A DNA stretch of 24,283 bases. Source: an uncultured Collinsella sp. Its GTDB lineage: Bacteria; Actinomycetota; Coriobacteriia; Coriobacteriales; Coriobacteriaceae. Of this stretch, positions 15,565-21,336 are shown one piece after another. The position numbers and the translations under genes were made by a program. The stretch is from assembly GCA_958415625.1 (NCBI GenBank), contig CATYZI010000031.1, positions 1 through 24,283 on the forward strand. The letters are read 5' to 3'. The stretch's first letter is position 1; every line of letters begins with the position of its first letter. The notes beneath the pieces are model-generated. The model was not told the origin of the DNA. It worked only from the letters and a program-made list of their open reading frames with translations, and ran no database searches.

Positions 15565-16293
15565 TTACTCCTCCGATGCGGTGGCCGCGGTGTCGTCGCC
15601 TTCGGCACCATCACCGGCAGAAGGCTCGGCCAGGCGATAACCCACGCCGCGCACGGTCTCGATGGCGCTGGCATGCTCGCCCAGTTTTTGGCGAAGCGTC
15701 TGCACGTGCACGTCAACGGTGCGCGAACCGCCGTCGAAGTCCCAGCCCCACACGCTCTGCAGCAACGACTCGCGGGTAAAGACCACGCCGGGCTTGCGCA
15801 TGAGGTACTCAAGCAGGTCGAACTCGCGCAGGGTGAGCTTAAGCGGCTCGCCGGCAACGGTCACCTCGCGATGGCTAGGCGAAAGCACGATGTCGCCCAC
15901 GCTGAGCACATCGCTCGCCTGCTTGACCATGCCGCCGCGACGCAGCAGTGCGCGGCAGCGGCTCGCAAGCTCCATGAGCGAAAACGGCTTAGTCAGGTAA
16001 TCGTCGGCACCGCCATCGAGCGCCATCACCTTGTCGAGTTCGGTGTCCTTGGCGGTAAGCATCATGATGGGCACCGTCGCCGTCAGGCGATCGGCACGCA
16101 GGCGACGCATAATCGCCAAGCCATCGGTGTCGGGCAGCATGATATCGAGCAGCACAGCATCGGGCACCCGTCGCGCCACGGCAGCTTTAAACTCGCCATC
16201 ACACGAAAAGCCCTCGGCCTCGATTCCCTGCTTGCGCAGCGCGTAGACTGTCAAATCCCTGATGTTGTCATCGTCCTCGACGTAATAGATCAT
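15565..16293 (-). CDS. Response regulator, OmpR/PhoB family (PhoP-like)
   Basis: A 242-residue two-domain regulator. The receiver has acidic residues EDDD (6-9), the phospho-accepting Asp50 (LLDIMLPD), MMLTAKD and the conserved Lys in DYLTKPFS. The C-terminal winged helix shows LTLREFDLLEYLMRKPG, the recognition region SRTVDVHVQTLRQKLG and the ending IETVRGVGYRLAE. A tail of about 18 acidic, Gly- and Ala-rich residues follows the domain and is unusual. The ATG has AAAGGGG at six bases. It is 64 bases downstream of pstB and probably in the same transcript, which would suit phosphate-starvation control as in PhoPR systems. Confidence 0.93.
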   Translation of the reverse strand: MIYYVEDDDNIRDLTVYALRKQGIEAEGFSCDGEFKAAVARRVPDAVLLDIMLPDTDGLAIMRRLRADRLTATVPIMMLTAKDTELDKVMALDGGADDYLTKPFSLMELASRCRALLRRGGMVKQASDVLSVGDIVLSPSHREVTVAGEPLKLTLREFDLLEYLMRKPGVVFTRESLLQSVWGWDFDGGSRTVDVHVQTLRQKLGEHASAIETVRGVGYRLAEPSAGDGAEGDDTAATASEE

Positions 16294-16357
16294 GTTGAAC
16301 CCCTTTGCGGCCGATATGACCGCATCTTAACCCTAAAGGCACCTGTAAAAGACAGCG

Positions 16358-17233
16358 TCAGCCAAAACGCCCCGTCAAATAATCCGCGGTGCGCGGATCG
16401 GACGGATTCTTGAAGAGTTGCGCGGTGGGCGCGTGCTCCACCAGCTCACCCAGCAAAAAGAACGCAACCGAATCGGAAATACGCGCGGCCTGCTGCATGT
16501 TGTGCGTCACGACCACCAGCGTGCAGGTCTCCTTGAGCTCGCAGGCCAGCTGCTCCACCACCAACGTCGACACAGGGTCGAGTGCCGAGGTCGGCTCGTC
16601 CATCAGCAGAATGTCGGGCTGCACGGCAAGTGCGCGGGCGATGCACAGGCGCTGCTGCTGTCCACCCGAAAGACCCAGGCCCGACTCTTTGAGCTTGTCC
16701 TTGACCTCGTCCCACAGGGCAGCGCGACGCAGGGAGTCCTCGACCAGCTCATCGAGCACGGCGCGATCGCGCACACCCATACCGCGCGGACCGTAGGCGA
16801 CGTTGTCGTAGATGCTCATGGGAAACGGGTTGGGGCGCTGGAACACCATGCCCACGCGCTGGCGCAGACGGCAGATGTCGTAGTCGCCCAGGATATCCTT
16901 GCCGTCGAGCGCGATCTTGCCCTCGATACGACAGTCCTTGATACTGTCGTTCATGCGGTTAAAACAACGTAGCAGCGTCGACTTGCCGCAGCCCGAAGGC
17001 CCGATGAACGAGGTGATCTGCTTGTCGCGGATCTTGATATTCACGTCCTTGAGCGCATGGTGGTCGCCATAGAACAGGTCGAGGCCCTCGACGTCGATGC
17101 GCGTCGGCGAGGCGGCAAGATCCTCTGCCGTGGGGCGAGTCGCATCCCCAACCTCGCGCTCATGCGCGGCCTCGGCCTGCGCTTCCATGAGTTCTTCAAG
17201 CTCCGTGGGCTCCACAGCCGCAGCAGCCGTCAT
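16358..17233 (-). CDS. pstB: Phosphate ABC transporter ATP-binding protein PstB
   Basis: The cytoplasmic ATPase of the high-affinity phosphate importer, 291 residues. Walker A is GPSGCGKST (78-86), followed by the PstB signature LLRCFNRMND and VGMVFQRPNPFPMSIYDNVA; the ABC signature LSGGQQQRLCIARAL, Walker B DILLMDEPTSALDP and the His switch VVTHNMQQAARISD are all present. The start at 17231-17233 is preceded by GGAGGT at seven bases; a GTG five codons earlier would have no such site. An N-terminal extension of about 45 acidic, Ala-rich residues precedes the usual start and is uncommon. The permease and binding-protein genes pstS, pstC and pstA are not upstream; instead a VanRS-like pair is. 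It must work with components encoded elsewhere. Confidence 0.95.
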   Translation of the reverse strand: MTAAAAVEPTELEELMEAQAEAAHEREVGDATRPTAEDLAASPTRIDVEGLDLFYGDHHALKDVNIKIRDKQITSFIGPSGCGKSTLLRCFNRMNDSIKDCRIEGKIALDGKDILGDYDICRLRQRVGMVFQRPNPFPMSIYDNVAYGPRGMGVRDRAVLDELVEDSLRRAALWDEVKDKLKESGLGLSGGQQQRLCIARALAVQPDILLMDEPTSALDPVSTLVVEQLACELKETCTLVVVTHNMQQAARISDSVAFFLLGELVEHAPTAQLFKNPSDPRTADYLTGRFG

Positions 17234-17336
17234 ACCGCATACCTCCACATCGATATCAATTCAGCAGTATCGATAGTAGAAATCGCGGCTCATACGCACG
17301 TGAGCGCATTGTCAGGTGTTTGTAAGGACGCCTGCG

Positions 17337-18575
17337 CTACGCGGCGGGCAGTTCGATGGTAAAAACGGTATGCTCGGGCGTCGATTCGCACGCGATGGTA
17401 CCGCCATGCGCCCCGACAATCTCCTTGGCGATGGCAAGACCCAGCCCAGCGCCGCCGCGATTGGTCGCACGCGCCGCATCCAGGCGATAGAACTTCTCAA
17501 AGATCACCTTGAGCTTTGGCTCGGGGATCGGATCGCCCTGGTTGATAAATCGCACGCGCACGCCGCCGTCGCTCAGGCGCCTGGCCTCAATCGTGATCAT
17601 CGAGCCTTCATAGCTATAGGCAACGGCATTTTTCATGATGTTGTTGAATACGCGCGCCATCTTGTCGCCGTCCACGAGCACCGTCAGGTCCTCGCAGATA
17701 TCAACCCGGGCTTCTTTGCGCTGCTCGTTGAGAATGGGATAGAACTCGTCTGCCACCTGCGCCAGCAATAGCCCCAAATCGACGTAGCTGCGGGTGAGCA
17801 CGATATCGTGGAAATCGAAGCGCGTGATGTCGAAGAACTCCTCGATAAGCGCGTCGAGCCGATGGGCCTTGTCGAGCGCCACGCCCGTAAAGCGTGCGCG
17901 CTGCTCAAGCGGCAAATCGGGAGCCTCCTGCAAGAGCGAAAGGTAGCCTACCACGCTGGCGAGCGGCGTTCGCAGGTCGTGCGCCAGGTACGTGACAAGG
18001 TCATCTTTACGATGCGATTCGTCGCGCAGGGCCTGTCGAACCTTACGCTCGCAATCGCGCGCCCGGTTGAGCGCGCCCTCGACCTCGAGGAAGTCGCCGT
18101 CGATGTTGTCCCACGTTTCGGGGTTATCAATCAGACGGTCCTGAATGCGGGAGGCGATCACGCGGTCGGCATGCTGCTCACCCTGCTCGTAGCCCTGGTA
18201 GTACAGGGCGCGCCCGCAAAAGAACAGGACGCACACGGCAAGCGCCAGCACAAAGCCAAGCATGTTGAACACAAAGCCGGCGTCAAAGAACACGGGCTCG
18301 ACAATACCGCCAAGCGCCATGGCCCCGATCGCCAGCGTAATGGTCCATGCGGCACCGCCGATTACCACACAGCGACGAACGATTTCGAATCGATCAATCA
18401 GCAAAAAGCCAATGAGCAGAACTGCCAGAATGCCGACGATATTGTCGATGCCGATAAGCAGCAGGCTCAGCAAAAAGAGCAGCACCGTCGCTAACGCACG
18501 GTTGTCAACGACCGCCCTCATGTATTCAAAGAGTCGATCGGGCACCTCGAATACCCTTCTGTCGTCTTTTGTCAT
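17337..18575 (-). CDS. Sensor histidine kinase, VanS-like
   Basis: A 412-residue kinase with an N-terminal block of about four membrane segments (between residues 28 and 120) and almost no extracytoplasmic loop, so it may sense within the membrane. A helical linker (about 125-190) leads to HisKA with His199 in YLAHDLRTPLASVVGYLSLL, a VanS-type H box. The ATPase domain has the N box IMKNAVAYSYEG, F box FEKFYRLDAAR and G2 GGAGLGLAIAKEIV; the G1 box reads NQGDPI, which is degenerate but common in this branch. The ATG at 18573-18575 has GGGGGAG at five bases; the GTG two codons upstream does not. It lies 24 bases after the regulator gene. The gap to pstB is about 100 bases without a terminator. 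Confidence 0.92.
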   Translation of the reverse strand: MTKDDRRVFEVPDRLFEYMRAVVDNRALATVLLFLLSLLLIGIDNIVGILAVLLIGFLLIDRFEIVRRCVVIGGAAWTITLAIGAMALGGIVEPVFFDAGFVFNMLGFVLALAVCVLFFCGRALYYQGYEQGEQHADRVIASRIQDRLIDNPETWDNIDGDFLEVEGALNRARDCERKVRQALRDESHRKDDLVTYLAHDLRTPLASVVGYLSLLQEAPDLPLEQRARFTGVALDKAHRLDALIEEFFDITRFDFHDIVLTRSYVDLGLLLAQVADEFYPILNEQRKEARVDICEDLTVLVDGDKMARVFNNIMKNAVAYSYEGSMITIEARRLSDGGVRVRFINQGDPIPEPKLKVIFEKFYRLDAARATNRGGAGLGLAIAKEIVGAHGGTIACESTPEHTVFTIELPAA

Positions 18576-18599
18576 ATCCACTCCCCCGCCGTCGAGGCG

Positions 18600-19295
18600 T
18601 TATTCGATGATGTAGCCGACGCCCCAGACGTTTTTGATAAAGCGCGGCTTTTGAGCGTCGTCGCCGATCTTTTCGCGCAGGTGGCGAATGTGCACCATCA
18701 CCGTATTGTTGGAGCCGCGCATAAAATCCTCGTTCCACACCGCGCGGAACAGATCCTCCACGGCCACCACGCTGCCGCGATGCTCGACCAGATACAGCAA
18801 GATGGAATACTCGATGGGCGTGAGGCGAACCGGTGAACCGTCCACTGTCACGGAACGAGCATCGCGGTTGATCTCAAGGCCGTCGAGCTGGATGGTCGGC
18901 GACTCGGCCGCCTGCGCGCGGCTACCGTAGCTGGTGTAGCGACGAAGCTGAGCGTGCACGCGTGCGATGAGCTCAAGCGGACGGAACGGCTTGACCACAT
19001 AATCGTCCGCGCCAAGCGAAAGGCCCTCGATCTTGTCTTGCTGGGCATCGCGCGCCGTCAGCATGATCACGGGATAGGTATGGCTGGAACGGATCGTACG
19101 TAGCAGCTCAAAGCCATCGATATCGGGCAGCATGACATCCAGCAGCGCCAGATCGAACTCCTGCTCCAAGATTGCCTTGGCAGCATCGGCCCCGCTATAG
19201 GCGACCTGTACGTCAAAGCCTTCTTTTGTAAGGTAGATACCAACCAAGTCGGCGATGGCCTTTTCGTCATCAACTACCAAAATGCGCTCGTTCAT
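18600..19295 (-). CDS. Response regulator, OmpR family (VanR-like)
   Basis: A 231-residue regulator. The receiver has VVDDE (7-11), the phospho-accepting Asp53 (LLDVMLPDIDGFELL), VIMLTARD and KPF with the conserved Lys. The winged helix shows RLTPIEYSILLYLVEHRG, the recognition helix region NNTVMVHIRHLREKIGDD and the ending KNVWGVGYIIE, close to VanR/PhoP-type regulators of Gram-positives. The ATG at 19293-19295 has GAGAGGAG at five bases, and a CATAAT -10 candidate lies just upstream. It is divergent from the D,D-carboxypeptidase gene and shares its 197-base upstream region, so that gene is a plausible target. Confidence 0.93.
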   Translation of the reverse strand: MNERILVVDDEKAIADLVGIYLTKEGFDVQVAYSGADAAKAILEQEFDLALLDVMLPDIDGFELLRTIRSSHTYPVIMLTARDAQQDKIEGLSLGADDYVVKPFRPLELIARVHAQLRRYTSYGSRAQAAESPTIQLDGLEINRDARSVTVDGSPVRLTPIEYSILLYLVEHRGSVVAVEDLFRAVWNEDFMRGSNNTVMVHIRHLREKIGDDAQKPRFIKNVWGVGYIIE

Positions 19296-19492
19296 GCGTG
19301 CTCCTCTCGCGCTCCATTATGCCCGAGGGGGCGCATGCCACACACAACAAGCGTGGGTGATTAAGTCGGCCTTAAGCACCCTTGTGCCCGTTCGGGCGCG
19401 GATGTGGGCCACGCACGCACGCGATGATCGCCGACACCGGCAAACGATATACTCTAGTTCCAGAAGAGACCATCCCGTCGAAAGCGAAATCT
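19296..19492. promoter_or_regulatory. Divergent control region, VanRS-like genes / carboxypeptidase
   Basis: It contains a minus-strand -10 candidate CATAAT near 19318, the dyad TTAAG-TCGGC-CTTAA (19361-19375), the palindrome GCCCG-TT-CGGGC (19386-19397) and a plus-strand -10 candidate TATACT (19448-19453), whose -35 is poor. A weak -35 next to a dyad fits activation by a response regulator. That the VanR-like protein binds here is inference. Confidence 0.45.
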
Positions 19493-20833
19493 GTGAAGTC
19501 CCTCATCTCTTTTGCAAAGCGCTCAGCCCAGCTTGCCGCCGGCTTTGTCTGCGCTATCGCCCTTGCCGCTGGCGTGCCCACCGTCGCCGGCGCCCAAGTG
19601 CTCACGACCGACAATGTTTGCGGCAAAACCGCCGATGCGCGCGGCATCACGGCCGAAAACCTGCCCGATATCGATGCGACCAATGCGCTCGTCATGGGCA
19701 AAGACGGCACCGTCTACTATGGGCGCGGCGCCGATGAGCAGGTCAAAATCGCCTCGATCACCAAGGTCATGACCGCAATCCTAACCGTCGAGAATTGCAA
19801 GATGGACGAGAAGGTCACGGTGAGCAACGCCGCAGCCACCGTGGGTAATTCGACCGCCGGCTTGCTCGAAGGCGACGAGCTTACCGTGGAGCAGGCACTG
19901 CGCGGCCTGATGATTCCCTCGGGCAACGACGCCGCCATCGTGCTCGCCGAATATGTGGGCAAGAAGATCGACCCTAAGACCAAAGACGCCGAGGCCACCT
20001 TTGTGAAGGCCATGAACGAACGCGCTAAGAAGCTCGGCTGCACCGGTACGCTTTTTGAAAACCCGCATGGTCTGGACTTTGATGAGTGGGCTGGCGATAT
20101 GCACTCAACCGCACACGACGTAGCGCTGATGATGCAGGAGGCCATGAAAAACAATACAATCCGCGAGGTCGTAGCGAGCGAGGATTCCTGGATCGAAGTC
20201 ACGGGCGCCGACGGCACCGACCATTCGCATTCCATGGACACACATAACTATTTGCTGGGCCAAGATGGCAACATCGGTGGCAAGACCGGTACCACCGACG
20301 ACGCGGGCTATTGCTTTACGAGCGCCTACAACCGCGACGGCGACGAGATCTACACCGTCGTTTTGAACTCAACCACCACCGACCAGCGCTTTACCGATAC
20401 CGCAACCCTTGCCAATTGGTACTACGGTCACAAGGTGACGGTCGCAATCGCCAACACGCAGGAAAAGACCGCCAACGGCAACCCGCTTATGGCGCGCATT
20501 GGCCAAACCGACTGGACGGACAAGACGATCGACGCCACACTCGCCGATCCTACGGCGCAAGCGACTGTGTTTTCCCTTGCCGGCGAGGTGACCGAAAAGG
20601 TTAGCTACGACGATCTTTCGGGCACGGTGCATGTGGGCGACAAGGTGGGCAGCGTTACGCTCAAGCAGGACGGCACCAAGATCGCCGTCATGGACCTGGT
20701 TGCCGACGAGGAAGGCGCAGGGCCGAATCCCATTGAATGGCTCCTTGTGAAGCTCGATCGCTTGGGCCGTCGCATCGACAACCGCCCACTCACGGCAGAA
20801 AGCGAGACCGTCGCCAAGGCGCCCGAGGTGTAG
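19493..20833 (+). CDS. D-alanyl-D-alanine carboxypeptidase (peptidase S11, DacA/DacF type)
   Basis: A secreted, membrane-associated penicillin-binding protein of 446 residues that trims the terminal D-Ala of peptidoglycan stem peptides. All three active-site motifs are present: SITK (Ser88, Lys91), SGN (143-145) and KTGT (264-267). The start is taken as GTG at 19493: it gives a clean signal peptide (KSLISFAKRS, then a hydrophobic stretch, cleavage near VAGAQ at 31-35) and it lies downstream of the TATACT -10 candidate, whereas the ATG at 19424 would precede it. The C-terminal domain (about 335 onward) is the usual beta-rich one, and PNPIEWLLVKLDRLGRRI forms an amphipathic helix as in PBP5-type membrane anchors. 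It is the only plus-strand gene and diverges from the VanRS-like system. Confidence 0.94.
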   Translation: MKSLISFAKRSAQLAAGFVCAIALAAGVPTVAGAQVLTTDNVCGKTADARGITAENLPDIDATNALVMGKDGTVYYGRGADEQVKIASITKVMTAILTVENCKMDEKVTVSNAAATVGNSTAGLLEGDELTVEQALRGLMIPSGNDAAIVLAEYVGKKIDPKTKDAEATFVKAMNERAKKLGCTGTLFENPHGLDFDEWAGDMHSTAHDVALMMQEAMKNNTIREVVASEDSWIEVTGADGTDHSHSMDTHNYLLGQDGNIGGKTGTTDDAGYCFTSAYNRDGDEIYTVVLNSTTTDQRFTDTATLANWYYGHKVTVAIANTQEKTANGNPLMARIGQTDWTDKTIDATLADPTAQATVFSLAGEVTEKVSYDDLSGTVHVGDKVGSVTLKQDGTKIAVMDLVADEEGAGPNPIEWLLVKLDRLGRRIDNRPLTAESETVAKAPEV

Positions 20834-20861
20834 GGCGCAAGAATAATAAGTCCACTGAAAG

Positions 20862-20890
20862 GAGGCGTCCGAAAGGATGCCTCTTTTTTT
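20862..20890 (+). terminator. Intrinsic terminator of the carboxypeptidase gene
   Basis: GAGGCGTCC, loop GAAA, GGATGCCTC, then seven T. It begins 28 bases after the stop codon. Confidence 0.92.
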
Positions 20891-20923
20891 GAGGTTCGAA
20901 TCCCCAGCCGCCATTCTTGATAA

Positions 20924-20951
20924 TAAAAAGGGCCCCAAATGGGACCCTTCT
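20924..20951 (-). terminator. Duplicated tRNA-type terminator
   Basis: On the minus strand AAGGGTCCC, loop ATTT, GGGGCCCTT (one mismatch), then TTTTA. The stem and loop are identical to those of the tRNA-Ser terminator at 21114. On the minus strand it follows a tRNA 3' end that has no body, so it may only catch read-through. Confidence 0.75.
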
Positions 20952-20965
20952 TCAAATTCGTACTG

Positions 20966-21111
20966 GCGGAGAGCTGGGGATGTCCGGGCATGCTGCGCAT
21001 GCCCTCCGGCTTCAAAGCCTGGCGGCTTTTCGCCCACGGGCTACAAACGCTTTCGCGTTTGCTTAACGCCCGTGCCCTCTCGGGTTCGAATCCCCAGCCT
21101 CCTTTCTCCGC
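20966..21111. other. Multi-hairpin palindromic block between tRNA-Ser tails
   Basis: An outer stem can form between GCGGAGA-GCTGGGGA (20966-20980) and TCCCCAGC...TCTCCGC (21091-21111, six-base bulge). Inside lie a perfect 8-bp hairpin GGGCATGC / GCATGCCC (20986-21004), GGCT / AGCC (21008-21019), GGCG / CGCC (21021-21034), and ACGGGC / GCCCGT (21036-21073) enclosing a perfect CAAACGC / GCGTTTG hairpin. It could be a folded RNA or a DNA cruciform. It does not fit a normal tRNA cloverleaf. Confidence 0.6.
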
Positions 21112-21113
21112 AC

Positions 21114-21141
21114 AAAAAAGGGCCCCAAATGGGACCCTTCT
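21114..21141 (-). terminator. tRNA-Ser terminator
   Basis: On the minus strand AAGGGTCCC, loop ATTT, GGGGCCCTT, then TTTTG. It begins about 14 bases after the encoded CCA of tRNA-Ser. Confidence 0.88.
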
Positions 21142-21153
21142 TTCAAGTCATAC

Positions 21154-21244
21154 TGGCGGAGAGCTGGGGATTCGAACCCCAGATGCCCTTTTGGGGCATA
21201 CTCGCTTAGCAGGCGAGCACCTTCGGCCTCTCGGTCAGCTCTCC
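21154..21244 (-). tRNA. tRNA-Ser (anticodon GCT)
   Basis: A complete class II tRNA. The acceptor stem GGAGAGC / GCTCTCC is followed by discriminator G and encoded CCA. The anticodon stem CTCGC / GCGAG holds loop CTGCTAA, anticodon GCT, reading AGC and AGU. The long variable arm TGCCC / GGGCA and T-arm TGGGG-TTCGAAT-CCCCA are intact. A strong promoter precedes it and a terminator follows. Its 3' end is partly duplicated 190 bases downstream. Confidence 0.97.
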
Positions 21245-21258
21245 GTAACAGCCGTTCT

Positions 21259-21287
21259 ATAGTAACCAAACAGCCAAGGATGAGCAA
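21259..21287 (-). promoter_or_regulatory. tRNA-Ser promoter
   Basis: On the minus strand TTGCTC (21282-21287), 17-base spacer, TACTAT (21259-21264), 14 bases before the tRNA 5' end. Confidence 0.75.
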
Positions 21288-21336
21288 GAGGAAATTTTCT
21301 AATTGCCTAGCAGCCTTTCCTTCTTGAAAGCTTCGC

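Larger units (their letters stand above)
20834..21153. other. Region between carboxypeptidase and tRNA-Ser: repeats, no gene
   Basis: I see no protein gene. It contains the carboxypeptidase terminator, a plus-strand T-arm-like fragment (20891-20913), a tRNA-type terminator (20924-20951), a minus-strand tRNA-Ser 3' end without a body (20964-20980), a structured palindromic block (20981-21080), a second T-arm-like fragment (21081-21102) and the true tRNA-Ser terminator. Confidence 0.75.
20893..21170. repeat. 190-bp-period partial tandem duplication around tRNA-Ser
   Basis: The stretch from GGTTCGAATCCCCAGCC through the terminator AAAAAGGGCCCCAAATGGGA to TACTGGCGGAGAGCTGGGGA occurs at 20893-20980 and again at 21083-21170, exactly 190 bases apart and with most bases identical. 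In the second copy the tRNA 3' end continues into an intact tRNA-Ser; in the first it runs into unrelated palindromic DNA. It looks like a duplicated tRNA-terminator unit whose tRNA body was replaced or lost. Confidence 0.85.

Noticed and set aside
17249..17336. Pho box upstream of pstB
   Set aside because: No convincing direct repeats of a PhoB or PhoP site; only loose matches to TTACA and CTGACA, so it was not annotated.
20369..21037. Minus-strand open frame of 222 residues across the carboxypeptidase end and tRNA tail
   Set aside because: It is antisense to the carboxypeptidase and translates terminator and tRNA-like DNA; no start signal.
20968..21102. A plus-strand tRNA-Sec-like gene, suggested by TTCAAA (TCA anticodon), a T-arm and partly pairing ends
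   Set aside because: The putative anticodon stem needs a bulge and gives a six-base loop, there is no D-arm with GG, no encoded CCA, and the length is about 135 bases. No selenoprotein machinery is visible.
20893..21170. CRISPR-like array
   Set aside because: Only two copies, repeat unit about 88 bases with tRNA and terminator sequence, and no cas genes.
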